Virus record (IMG/VR): IMGVR_UViG_3300028027_000223
Span: 1 to 25,144 of that record
Reading direction: 5' to 3' (one strand)
DNA length: 25,144 nucleotides
Source: a virus
Under the pieces are notes generated by a model. The model did no database searches and was not told the DNA's origin. It saw only the letters and a program-made list of their open reading frames with translations. This document shows positions 1 to 6,480 of this stretch, one piece after another; the first letter of the stretch is position 1; the number at the start of each line of letters is the position of its first letter. Made by a program: the position numbers and the translations under genes.

Positions 1-123
1 GTCTACTACATTGCACAGTATGGAGTAGACGCAGTGATGACAGATATTTATAACTACATTGAGATGGAGAAGGTAAGCTACTTAAAACAAAAGAACAAGG
101 AGATATGCTTTGAAGACCAATGA
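1..123 (+). CDS. 3' end of an unknown protein (partial)
   Basis: An open frame enters from the left edge and runs 40 codons to TGA at 121-123. The visible tail is rich in Tyr, Lys and Glu (for example YGVDAVMTDIYNYIEMEK) and shows no motif I recognise. Its stop lies 14 bases inside the next gene (primase-helicase, start 110), which fits the overlapping style of the rest of this strand and supports it being a real gene. A small early or regulatory protein is as likely as a larger enzyme; the N-terminal part is outside the window. Confidence 0.6.
   Translation, partial: VYYIAQYGVDAVMTDIYNYIEMEKVSYLKQKNKEICFEDQ
97..102 (+). promoter_or_regulatory. Ribosome binding site that selects a TTG start
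   Basis: AAGGAG sits 7 bases before the TTG at 110 but only 2 bases before an ATG at 105. The ATG at 105 opens a two-codon frame (Met-Leu-stop). The spacing therefore favours TTG 110 as the start of the primase-helicase, and the conserved zinc-binding N-terminus is reached only from that frame. Confidence 0.6.
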
Positions 124-1750
124 TTCAGTATTCCTAAAGCATATTGAGTGTCCGAAGTGTGGATCAAGCGATGGGAATGCTTTATTTGATGATGGTCATA
201 CATTCTGTTATGTCTGTAAGGCTTACGAGAAAGCTCCTAGAGCCACGATAGAAGACTTAGAAGGGCTAGGTATCACCTCCTTTAAACAAACTCAACCAGA
301 GGGCTATAAACCAGTGCTAGAGGTATTTAAAAACACAGAGGCAGTACATGTGGTAGAGCGTGGCATATCTGCAGCTACTATGCACCACTTTGGGGCAGGT
401 TCTGATGGTAAAAGCTACTACTTTCCGTATTGCGATGCAACAGGCAAGGTAATTGCAGCTAAGGTACGATCAGTAGAAGCTAAGGACTTCTCTATTCAGG
501 GTGACTGGAAGCATGCTGTATTGTTTGGTCAGAATAAGTTTACCCCTGGAGGGAAAGCTATTACGATTACTGAGGGTGAGTTTGACGCACTTGCAGCATT
601 CCAGTTAACAGGGTCTAGATTTCCTGTAGTGTCTATCCGTAACGGAGCACAGTCTGCATTGAAGGACTGCAGGGCAAGCTTTGAGTACTTGGATAGCTTT
701 GATAGGATTACTATCTGCTTTGATAACGATGAGCCAGGTAAGGAGGCAGCTAAAGAAGTGGCTGAGTTGTTCGGTAGTAAAGCATTCGTATTTAAACCTA
801 AGCAGGATGGACTCAAGGATGCATGTGATTACCTTGCTAAGGGATTGAATAAGGAGTTTGTAGATACTTGGTGGGACGCAGAGAAGTATGTACCTGACGG
901 GATTGTCTCAGGGTCTACCTTGTGGGAGCTAGTCAATCAAAAGGAAGAGAAGGCTGAGGTAATGTATCCGTATCATGGTATCAACGACTTAACCTATGGC
1001 ATTAGACTAGGTGAACTTGTTACAGTAACGGCAGGATCAGGACTAGGTAAGTCTCAATTCTTGCGTGAGATTGTGTGGCAGATACTGAGTAAGACAGAGG
1101 ATAACATTGGTCTAATGTTCTTGGAGGAATCAGTCAAGAAGACTGCTAAAAGCTTGATGGCGTTGGCTGCAGATAAACCGTTGCATTTACCTGATTGTGA
1201 GGTTACAGATGAAGAGTTGCGTAGAGCGTTTGATAATACCCTTGGTACTGATAGGTTGTTTTTGTTTGATCACTTTGGTTCTACTAGTGTTGACAACATT
1301 ATCAATCGTGTTAGGTTCATGGCTAGGGGGCTTGCTTGCAAGTATGTATTCGTAGATCACGTTAGCATTATCGTATCTGCTCAGGAGTCTGGCGACGAGC
1401 GTAAAGCTATCGATGAGATCATGACTAAGTTGCGTATGCTAGTGCAAGAGACAGGTATTGCGTTGTTCGTAGTGTCTCACCTTAAGCGTCCTGATTCTAA
1501 GGGGCATGAGGAGGGTGCAGTGACATCGTTAGCACAACTACGTGGGTCAGGTAGTATCGCACAGTTGAGTGACATGGTGATAGGTTTAGAGCGTAATGGG
1601 CAGCATGTTGAAACTAACGAAAGGAATACTACTTATGTTCGAGTTCTCAAGAATCGTTTCTCTGGTCTCACTGGGCTTGCTTGTCGTTTGTTATATAGTC
1701 GTCACACTGGGCGTATGAATGAATTACCACCTGAGGAGAATAGTTTATGA
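110..1750 (+). CDS. T7 gp4-like DNA primase-helicase
   Basis: Bifunctional replication protein of 546 residues, close to the 566 of T7 gp4. It would unwind the fork as a ring hexamer using nucleotide hydrolysis and lay down RNA primers. An N-terminal zinc ribbon is visible (C14/C17 and C33/C36). The TOPRIM primase core shows EGE at 155-157 and DND at 205-207. The C-terminal RecA-like helicase has a Walker A motif GSGLGKS (309-315, Lys314), a Walker B strand ending in Asp416 (YVFVDH) and the VVSHLKR motif. The tail is mildly acidic (PPEEN), as in T7 gp4, where the tail contacts the polymerase. Start is TTG, chosen by the AAGGAG at 97-102. The stop overlaps the next ATG (ATGA). It heads the replication block and presumably works with the polymerase at 3032. 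Confidence 0.95.
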   Translation: MKTNDSVFLKHIECPKCGSSDGNALFDDGHTFCYVCKAYEKAPRATIEDLEGLGITSFKQTQPEGYKPVLEVFKNTEAVHVVERGISAATMHHFGAGSDGKSYYFPYCDATGKVIAAKVRSVEAKDFSIQGDWKHAVLFGQNKFTPGGKAITITEGEFDALAAFQLTGSRFPVVSIRNGAQSALKDCRASFEYLDSFDRITICFDNDEPGKEAAKEVAELFGSKAFVFKPKQDGLKDACDYLAKGLNKEFVDTWWDAEKYVPDGIVSGSTLWELVNQKEEKAEVMYPYHGINDLTYGIRLGELVTVTAGSGLGKSQFLREIVWQILSKTEDNIGLMFLEESVKKTAKSLMALAADKPLHLPDCEVTDEELRRAFDNTLGTDRLFLFDHFGSTSVDNIINRVRFMARGLACKYVFVDHVSIIVSAQESGDERKAIDEIMTKLRMLVQETGIALFVVSHLKRPDSKGHEEGAVTSLAQLRGSGSIAQLSDMVIGLERNGQHVETNERNTTYVRVLKNRFSGLTGLACRLLYSRHTGRMNELPPEENSL

Positions 1751-1881
1751 AGAAGATTTTACTTGCAGTAACACTAGTAATGGTGTATAATATTAGTATG
1801 GCATGTACAACAACAATCGTAACAATCAACGGAAAGACTCAAATATGTACAGTATGTCCAAACGTAATCACTTGCAGTTAG
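1747..1881 (+). CDS. Small secreted cysteine-containing protein
   Basis: A 44-residue protein that starts in an ATGA overlap with the primase-helicase. Residues 1-19 form a typical Sec signal peptide: two lysines, a hydrophobic run, then SMA just before Cys20. The mature part would be about 25 residues with four cysteines (20, 34, 37, 43), including CTVC at 34-37. The residues before Cys20 do not make a good lipobox, so cleavage by signal peptidase I and export to the periplasm is more likely than lipidation. Threonine-rich spacing between cysteines suggests disulfides. Role unknown; an envelope-acting phage peptide is an inference only. Confidence 0.65.
   Translation: MKKILLAVTLVMVYNISMACTTTIVTINGKTQICTVCPNVITCS
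1763..1791 (+). promoter_or_regulatory. Possible weak sigma70-type promoter
   Basis: TATAAT at 1786-1791 lies 17 bases after TTGCAG at 1763-1768. The -10 is perfect but the -35 matches only three of six consensus bases, and the site is inside the small gene at 1747. It would feed the membrane protein gene at 1845. A chance match in AT-rich DNA is quite possible. Confidence 0.28.
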
Positions 1882-2117
1882 TGCCTATAAAATGGTTAGG
1901 AACTACGTTGTGCCTAGTAGGTATTGGACTGACAAGTTTGAATGTGTATCCATTGAATCTATTATTTGGTTTGATTGGGTCAGCATTGTGGACTTTAGCA
2001 GGTATATTGCAGCAGGATGCACCACTAGTCTTGGTTGAACTTGTTGCAGCAGTTATGTATCTACTAGGTATTATGGTTTATATTATTAATGCATTATCAT
2101 TATGGGGAATTGTATGA
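1845..2117 (+). CDS. Small three-helix membrane protein
   Basis: A 90-residue, strongly hydrophobic protein with a short basic N-terminus and three probable membrane segments at about 14-32, 36-54 and 60-80. A Tyr-Pro-Leu-Asn turn lies between the first two. I start it at ATG 1845 because GGAAAG lies 8 bases upstream; an in-frame ATG at 1803 would add 14 Asn/Arg-rich residues with no better ribosome site, and ATG 1854 is also possible. It overlaps the preceding gene by 37 bases in another frame and ends in an ATGA overlap with the next. The host inner membrane is the likely location. Function unknown; it does not look like a classical holin because it sits in the replication block. Confidence 0.65.
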   Translation: MYSMSKRNHLQLVPIKWLGTTLCLVGIGLTSLNVYPLNLLFGLIGSALWTLAGILQQDAPLVLVELVAAVMYLLGIMVYIINALSLWGIV

Positions 2118-2287
2118 GTTTGTTACAACTTACGAAAGTAATTAGTGCAGTAAATGAGTTAGCATTGAAGGTACAGAAGTTAGAGATCCAAGTACAGTCA
2201 ATACTAAATGATAAACACAATGAGAAGGTAACAGTAATTGAAGAACCTATTGTTAATAAGAAACCAGTACTTAAGAAGTCTGCTTAG
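2114..2287 (+). CDS. Small coiled-coil hypothetical protein
   Basis: A 57-residue protein starting at ATG 2114 in an ATGA overlap with the membrane protein; GGGGAA at 2104-2109 is a fair ribosome site for it. An in-frame ATG at 2102 would add four residues. Residues about 5-35 have a leucine/valine heptad-like pattern suggesting a short coiled coil, followed by a Lys/Val/Glu-rich tail (KKPVLKKSA). No enzyme motif. Its last 50 bases are shared with the next gene in another frame. I do not recognise a family. Confidence 0.55.
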   Translation: MSLLQLTKVISAVNELALKVQKLEIQVQSILNDKHNEKVTVIEEPIVNKKPVLKKSA

Positions 2288-2489
2288 TGCAACTATATTA
2301 TGCGTAGGCGTTTGCATAGGATGGGTATCTAAAGGAATTTACCTTGATATTCAAGCACTTACGTGTAATGATTTTAGTACTAAGCATACTATGTGGAGAG
2401 GTTTCTTATCCACTAAGCACGGAGAGATGAGATGCTTTTGGTTAGAGCAGTCATACCCCTGGAGAGTTAGACAAGGAGTAACAGAATGA
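2238..2489 (+). CDS. Small single-pass membrane protein
   Basis: An 83-residue protein with a basic N-terminus, one membrane segment at about 15-31 (ATILCVGVCIGW) and a polar C-terminal half with Cys42 and Cys66, Trp and Arg residues. TTG 2238 is the most likely start, with AAGG at 2225-2228 nine bases upstream; TTG 2250 is an alternative. An N-in, C-out topology would put the two cysteines in the periplasm, where they could pair. It shares 50 bases with the end of the previous gene and ends in an ATGA overlap. Function unknown. Its position among other small membrane and secreted genes hints at an envelope role, but this is inference. Confidence 0.55.
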   Translation: MKNLLLIRNQYLRSLLSATILCVGVCIGWVSKGIYLDIQALTCNDFSTKHTMWRGFLSTKHGEMRCFWLEQSYPWRVRQGVTE

Positions 2490-2605
2490 GTTTTACTATC
2501 ACTACGCATGATGGCATGAAAGTGATTCAGTGGTTTAGATCAGTAGACGAGCTGCTTAAGTCTATGTTAGCTAACCCTAAAGATAGGTACTGGAGAAATA
2601 AATGA
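2486..2605 (+). CDS. Small hypothetical protein, 39 aa
   Basis: A 39-residue frame beginning in an ATGA overlap with the gene before and ending in one with the gene after. A strong ribosome site, AAGGAG at 2473-2478, lies 7 bases ahead of ATG 2486, which is the best argument that it is translated. The peptide has a central Trp-Phe-Arg and an amphipathic helix (SVDELLKSMLANP). No recognised family. Confidence 0.55.
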   Translation: MSFTITTHDGMKVIQWFRSVDELLKSMLANPKDRYWRNK

Positions 2606-2862
2606 ACGCAAACGAACTAGCTAACAACTTGGATAAGCACTACGACTTTAAAAAGAAGTTTCCACAAACTGCGGACGATGTAATTATCATGTTACGTCAG
2701 CAACAAGCTGAAATAGCAAATTTAAAAGCTGGTTTGTTAAGCCACCATGACATTTATCCATTAAAAGAACTAACAGATGAGGAAATAACAAGTTTGTTTC
2801 GTGTTTCGTCTGACCATATTGAATTTGCTAGAGCAATACTAAAAAAGGCACAAGAGAAATGA
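2602..2862 (+). CDS. Hypothetical helical protein, paralogue of the next gene
   Basis: An 86-residue, charged, mostly helical protein. Residues about 29-38 read IMLRQQQAEI, and the protein ends in KAQEK. Both features recur in the 58-residue gene immediately downstream, so the two look like a tandem duplication. The central RQQQAEIANLKAGL stretch could form a coiled coil. Start ATG 2602 overlaps the previous stop, with GGAG about 7 bases upstream; the stop overlaps the next ATG. No enzyme motif is visible and no function can be given. Confidence 0.65.
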   Translation: MNANELANNLDKHYDFKKKFPQTADDVIIMLRQQQAEIANLKAGLLSHHDIYPLKELTDEEITSLFRVSSDHIEFARAILKKAQEK

Positions 2863-2863
2863 A
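2845..2863 (+). repeat. Direct repeat, copy 1 (19 bases)
   Basis: AAGGCACAAGAGAAATGAA occurs here and, identically, at 3018-3036. It spans the end of one gene (codons for KAQEK) and the start codon of the next. An 18-base identity also links 2698-2715 with 2943-2960 within the two genes. Confidence 0.9.
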
Positions 2864-3035
2864 CAATGAACTAATTGAACTGTTAGAGAAAAATGCTGGG
2901 GAAGGTAATACACCGATTAGGCAAGCAATTACCATGCTTCGCCAGCAACAAGCTGAAATAGAGTCGTTGCTTACATTTATTAAAGATCGTGGTGAAACAG
3001 GGCAGTTAATTATTTGGAAGGCACAAGAGAAATGA
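2859..3035 (+). CDS. Small helical protein, shortened paralogue of its neighbour
   Basis: A 58-residue gene starting at ATG 2859 in an ATGA overlap and ending in an ATGA overlap with the DNA polymerase. It carries ITMLRQQQAEI and the C-terminal KAQEK also found in the upstream 86-residue gene, so it is probably a diverged and shortened copy. Its C-terminal half (LLTFIKDRGETGQLIIWK) differs. Position just ahead of the polymerase suggests co-translation with it, perhaps with a replication role, but nothing in the residues proves that. Confidence 0.65.
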   Translation: MNNELIELLEKNAGEGNTPIRQAITMLRQQQAEIESLLTFIKDRGETGQLIIWKAQEK

Positions 3036-3036
3036 A
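3018..3036 (+). repeat. Direct repeat, copy 2 (19 bases)
   Basis: Identical to 2845-2863. Here it covers the end of the 58-residue gene and the ATG of the DNA polymerase, so both junctions have the same sequence around the start codon. Confidence 0.9.
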
Positions 3037-4714
3037 GATTGTACTGGACATAGAAACAAACAGTACACACGATAAGATATGGTTGGTAGTAACAAGGGAC
3101 ATCGAGACAGGAGCAGTAGTATCATGGAAACAAGCAAGCGGATTACAAAAGTATTTGGACAGTTGCGATTTGATTATCATGCACAACGGAATATGCTTCG
3201 ATGCCCCAGTACTGAAAGAGACTTGGAAGATTTCGATAATGCCGAACCAAATGTGCGACACGCTCGTTTTAAGCAGATTACTAAATCCAAGTCTGGAAGG
3301 AGGTCATGGTCTCGCATCATGGGGTAAGCGATTAGGTTTTCCTAAAGGTGACTTCAGTGATTGGGATGGTGGACTAACTCCAGAGATGGAGACGTACTGT
3401 ATCCAAGATACTTTAGTAACACAGAAGTTGTATGATGTATTGACTAACGAATTGAAGTATAACAAATTTGAACAGAGGAGTATTGAACTTGAACACAAGG
3501 TCCAAGCGATCATCGCAAAGCAAGAACGAAACGGTTTTAGACTGGATGAAAAGAAAGCTACAATCCTTTTATCTGAACTTAGCAGTAAGCTGGCTGCTAT
3601 TGAAGTTGAGATGCAGGGTATTTTCCCAGCAAAAACAATTGAAAGAGTCTCAGAAAAAACAGGTAAGAGTCTCAAAGCCAAAGTCGAAGTCTTCAACCCA
3701 GGCAGTCGCAAGCAAATCGGTGAACGCCTCATCGAAAAGGGCTGGAAACCAGACAGGTTCACGGAAACAGGGCAGCCAATCGTCGACGAAGGGACGCTCG
3801 AAGGGTTAGATATACCTGAAGCTAAAGCGATCAATGAGTACCTCATGCTACAGAAGAGGATAGCTCAAATAGAATCGTGGCTCAAGGCACTAGGTAGTGA
3901 TGGTAGGGTACATGGTAAGGTGATTACAAATGGTGCAGTCACAGGACGTATGACGCATATGTCACCCAACATGGCACAAGTACCAAATAGTGGAAGCCCC
4001 TATGGTGAAGACTGCAGGGATCTATGGATTGTAGACAAGGGATATAAGTTAGTTGGTATCGATGCTTCAGGGTTGGAGTTGAGAATGCTTGCTCACTATA
4101 TGAAAGATGATGCGTACACGAGTGAAGTCGTTTCAGGTGACATCCACACGGCAAACCAAAAAGCTGCTGGGCTTGAAACAAGGAATCAAGCAAAGACGTT
4201 TATATATGCATTCCTCTATGGTGCAGGGGATGCCAAGATCGGGAAGGTTGTTGGTGCTGGAGAGAAAGAAGGCAAAGAACTTAAGTCTCGTTTTCTTCAG
4301 AATACACCGTCACTCAAAATCCTTAGAGAGAAAGTTAGTAGTATCGCTAAGAACACGGGAACGCTACCAGGTCTTGATGGACGTAGGTTACAAGTTAGGT
4401 CTGACCACGCAGCACTTAACACATTACTCCAGAGTGCGGGTGCGATTGTTATGAAGCAAGCAGTTGTGCTGTTAGATGAATCACTTAGTAAGTTTGGAAT
4501 AGACTACAAGTTTGTAGCTAACGTGCATGACGAATGGCAGATTGAAGTAGAGGAATCATACGCAGATATGGTAGGTAAAATAGGAGTACAGTCAATTGAG
4601 AATGCAGGTAAATTATTAGGAGACTTAGATAAAATAACTAAGCTTCCTTTAGGTATGCGTTGTCCGTTGGGTGGTGAATATAAAGTAGGTAACTCATGGA
4701 AGGAAACACACTGA
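3032..4714 (+). CDS. Family A DNA polymerase with 3'-5' exonuclease (compact T7 gp5-like)
   Basis: Replicative polymerase of 560 residues. The proofreading domain shows Exo I DIETN (D6, E8), Exo II HNGICFD (D57) and Exo III YCIQD (Y122, D126). The polymerase domain shows motif A GIDASGLELR (D344), motif B around AKTFIYAFLYGAG (K388) and motif C VHDEWQ (D500, E501). All catalytic residues are therefore present. It is about 140 residues shorter than T7 gp5 (704). The interval from Exo III to motif A is 218 residues against about 301 in T7, a loss that matches the thioredoxin-binding insertion of T7. ATG 3032 is chosen because it overlaps the upstream stop and starts right before the exonuclease strand; TTG 3014 would add six residues. 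The end overlaps the next gene (TGATG). Confidence 0.95.
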   Translation: MKIVLDIETNSTHDKIWLVVTRDIETGAVVSWKQASGLQKYLDSCDLIIMHNGICFDAPVLKETWKISIMPNQMCDTLVLSRLLNPSLEGGHGLASWGKRLGFPKGDFSDWDGGLTPEMETYCIQDTLVTQKLYDVLTNELKYNKFEQRSIELEHKVQAIIAKQERNGFRLDEKKATILLSELSSKLAAIEVEMQGIFPAKTIERVSEKTGKSLKAKVEVFNPGSRKQIGERLIEKGWKPDRFTETGQPIVDEGTLEGLDIPEAKAINEYLMLQKRIAQIESWLKALGSDGRVHGKVITNGAVTGRMTHMSPNMAQVPNSGSPYGEDCRDLWIVDKGYKLVGIDASGLELRMLAHYMKDDAYTSEVVSGDIHTANQKAAGLETRNQAKTFIYAFLYGAGDAKIGKVVGAGEKEGKELKSRFLQNTPSLKILREKVSSIAKNTGTLPGLDGRRLQVRSDHAALNTLLQSAGAIVMKQAVVLLDESLSKFGIDYKFVANVHDEWQIEVEESYADMVGKIGVQSIENAGKLLGDLDKITKLPLGMRCPLGGEYKVGNSWKETH

Positions 4715-4863
4715 TGGACGAGATGCGTAAATTAATCTTTCAACTACTGCGTCGTGGTGAATCGATTAGTCAGATACTAAAATGGCAAACAGCACTTGAA
4801 GAAGAACTGTTAACAATGAAGGACTATGCTAAGGCAATGGAAGAAGCGGACAGAGCACCATGA
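4714..4863 (+). CDS. Small helical hypothetical protein, 49 aa
   Basis: A 49-residue frame that begins in a TGATG overlap with the polymerase stop and overlaps the next gene by four bases (ATGA). It is almost entirely charged helix (LRRGESISQILKWQTALEE), with an acidic C-terminal half. GGAAGGAAAC lies about 10 bases upstream as a possible ribosome site. No family recognised. Its polymerase-coupled position is the only clue to its role. Confidence 0.55.
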   Translation: MDEMRKLIFQLLRRGESISQILKWQTALEEELLTMKDYAKAMEEADRAP

Positions 4864-5039
4864 ATGTTCAAGGAATACCTGCGTCAGTAGATCAAATGCT
4901 TGTTCTTGGTAATGATAAAGATTATCTTGTAGTGTATACATACCTAAGCAATGATACAGCTATCGAGTTACTAGAAAGAGCATTAGAAGTATTACGTCAT
5001 GAACAACAATTAGAGTTGGAAACCTTGACGAAGCATTAA
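4860..5039 (+). CDS. Small hypothetical protein, 59 aa
   Basis: A 59-residue protein starting in an ATGA overlap with the previous gene. The first half looks like a small beta unit (MLVLGNDKDYLVVYTYLS); the second half is one amphipathic helix (AIELLERALEVLRHEQQ). It may be a small dimerising protein, but no function is recognisable. The -35 box of the promoter for the next gene lies within its last codons, so the transcription unit changes here. Confidence 0.6.
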   Translation: MNVQGIPASVDQMLVLGNDKDYLVVYTYLSNDTAIELLERALEVLRHEQQLELETLTKH

Positions 5040-5053
5040 AAGTATGGTATAAT
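5025..5053 (+). promoter_or_regulatory. Strong sigma70-type promoter for the ssDNA-binding protein gene
   Basis: TTGACG (5025-5030) and TATAAT (5048-5053) are separated by exactly 17 bases: five of six and six of six consensus bases. Transcription would start near 5060, giving a leader of roughly 28 bases with AGGAG at 5075-5079, 8 bases before ATG 5088. The 48-base gap before the gene is one of the few on this strand, which also supports a real promoter. It implies use of the host RNA polymerase. Confidence 0.8.
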
Positions 5054-5087
5054 ATATGTGTAGTAAAACTAAATAGGAGAAATACAA

Positions 5088-5507
5088 ATGGATGTTACTA
5101 AACCTTTACCGATTCAAGCTGATCTTTTCTGGGCTGCTCTTGATGAGCCAAATAAACTCTCAGGAAAATACCAAGTAGACTTGAGTAATCTAAGTAAGGA
5201 TGCTGTTAAGACTTTGATGGACATGGGTATCAACGTAAAGAACGATGCCAAGAAACCAGACCAAGGATTCTACATCACTGCTAAGAGCAAGCTTTATCCT
5301 ATCACTGCAGTAGATGAGCAGGGTAACTTTATCAAGGCTAAGGTAGCTAATGGATCTAAAGCAGTAGCTTTGATTAAGCCATTCGACTACAACTTCCAAG
5401 GTAAGAAGGGTGTTGGAGTAGGAGTTAGCAAGCTTATTATCAAGGAATTGATTGAGTACAAACCTGAAGGTGTGAACTTAGCTGACCTAGAAGAAGAAGC
5501 TCTTTAA
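5088..5507 (+). CDS. Single-stranded DNA-binding protein (T7 gp2.5-like)
   Basis: A 139-residue protein likely to coat ssDNA during replication and recombination. It is beta-rich and carries patches of basic and aromatic residues (KSKLYPI, KPFDYNFQGKKG), as expected of an OB fold. The C-terminus is acidic and ends in a hydrophobic residue (ADLEEEAL), the layout by which T7 gp2.5 contacts polymerase and helicase. T7 gp2.5 is longer (232 residues), so this is a compact relative or a functional analogue; the assignment rests on pattern and position between polymerase and exonuclease. It has its own strong promoter and ribosome site, fitting a protein needed in large amounts. The stop overlaps the exonuclease start (TAATG). 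Confidence 0.8.
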   Translation: MDVTKPLPIQADLFWAALDEPNKLSGKYQVDLSNLSKDAVKTLMDMGINVKNDAKKPDQGFYITAKSKLYPITAVDEQGNFIKAKVANGSKAVALIKPFDYNFQGKKGVGVGVSKLIIKELIEYKPEGVNLADLEEEAL

Positions 5508-6184
5508 TGTTTAAAGCCCTGATTGATGGGGACATCTTAGTCTATCGCATTGGCTTTGCTTCTGAAGAAGAACCAGAGTCAATTGCGTTAGCTAGGTGTA
5601 GCGAGTTCATTGAGGACATGCTGTTGTACAACGAGTTCAATGAGTATCAGGGATACTTAACTGGTAAGAAAAACTTTAGGAATGATGTAGCTATTACTGC
5701 ACCTTACAAGGGTAATCGTAAAGCTGCTAAGCCTAAGCATTATGATAGACTTCGGGACTATATGTTAAAGACCTGGAACTTTATTATGATTGAAGACCAA
5801 GAAGCAGATGATGCTATTGGTATTGCTGCTTATGAACATCAAGTAGGTGAGTATTGTATTTGTTCTATTGACAAAGATTTAGACATGCTCCGAGGAGATC
5901 ACTACAACTTTGTTAAGGATGAATTCTACTTTATTGAAGAAGAACAAGGCATTAAGAACTTTTATAAACAGATGCTAATGGGAGATCGAGTTGACAATAT
6001 CATCGGTATCAAGGGCATTGGTACAGTTAAAGCGGAAAGGCTACTTAAAGAATGCAAAGACGAAAAGGAGATGTATCTTGCTGTACTCGAAGCCTACAAG
6101 GGAGACGACAAGCGAGTCTTGGAGAACGGTCAACTGTTGTGGATAAGAAGAGAACAAAACCAAATGTGGCAACCTCCAGTCTAG
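5507..6184 (+). CDS. FEN-like 5'-3' exonuclease (T7 gp6-like)
   Basis: A 225-residue nuclease of the 5'-nuclease/PIN-like fold, shorter than T7 gp6 (300). It would remove RNA primers and degrade duplex ends. Metal-binding acidic motifs appear in the expected order: DGD at 7-9, EADD at 99-102, SIDKDLDML at about 120-128 (D122, D124, D126) and GDRVDNI at 159-165 (D160, D163). The helix-hairpin-helix-like GIKGIG follows directly. ATG 5507 overlaps the stop of the ssDNA-binding protein gene, indicating translational coupling. The next gene starts within its last codons in another frame. All four acidic clusters are intact, so an active enzyme is likely. Confidence 0.92.
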   Translation: MFKALIDGDILVYRIGFASEEEPESIALARCSEFIEDMLLYNEFNEYQGYLTGKKNFRNDVAITAPYKGNRKAAKPKHYDRLRDYMLKTWNFIMIEDQEADDAIGIAAYEHQVGEYCICSIDKDLDMLRGDHYNFVKDEFYFIEEEQGIKNFYKQMLMGDRVDNIIGIKGIGTVKAERLLKECKDEKEMYLAVLEAYKGDDKRVLENGQLLWIRREQNQMWQPPV

Positions 6185-6480
6185 TAGTGATTGAGTGGTT
6201 GGATGCATTAGCTCAGGGAGAATGGCACGAACCTAAGCGAGAAGACTTGCAGTGTAAGAGTGTTGGATTCGTTGTATACGAAGATGAACAACAGATTGAA
6301 CTAGCAGGTACTATCACAGACGGCATGTGCAACAACAGCATTACTATCCCTAAGCAGATGATAGTTAAACGAAAGGTAATTAAACTTGAAGCCCCAGTCA
6401 GCAAAAGCAAAAGGAAGAAAGCTACAGCAGTGGACAAGGGATCAGATACTCAATCGATTTCCAACTCTACACCAAGATGA
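6166..6480 (+). CDS. Hypothetical protein overlapping both neighbours
   Basis: A 105-residue protein read from GTG 6166 (alternatives GTG 6187 and TTG 6196; the start is uncertain because no strong ribosome site is visible). The first 60 residues look folded: WLDALAQGEWHEP, then a beta-like SVGFVVYEDEQQIELAG and a TITDG...SITIPKQMI segment. The last 35 residues are low-complexity Lys/Ser/Thr. It overlaps the exonuclease end by 19 bases and the following nuclease gene by 95 bases, in different frames. I do not recognise a domain with a known activity. Confidence 0.6.
   Translation: MATSSLVVIEWLDALAQGEWHEPKREDLQCKSVGFVVYEDEQQIELAGTITDGMCNNSITIPKQMIVKRKVIKLEAPVSKSKRKKATAVDKGSDTQSISNSTPR

Noticed and set aside
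529-816. Antisense frame within the primase-helicase gene
   Set aside because: It falls over the conserved TOPRIM region, has no ribosome site and shows Ser/Leu-rich shadow composition.
1803-1844. Upstream ATG giving a 104-residue version of the membrane protein
   Set aside because: The added residues are Asn/Arg-rich and have no clear ribosome site, while GGAAAG is well placed before ATG 1845.
3304-3846. Long antisense frame within the polymerase gene (180 codons on the - strand)
   Set aside because: The polymerase motifs on the + strand are complete and conserved, while the antisense peptide has no motif or ribosome site; it is a shadow frame.
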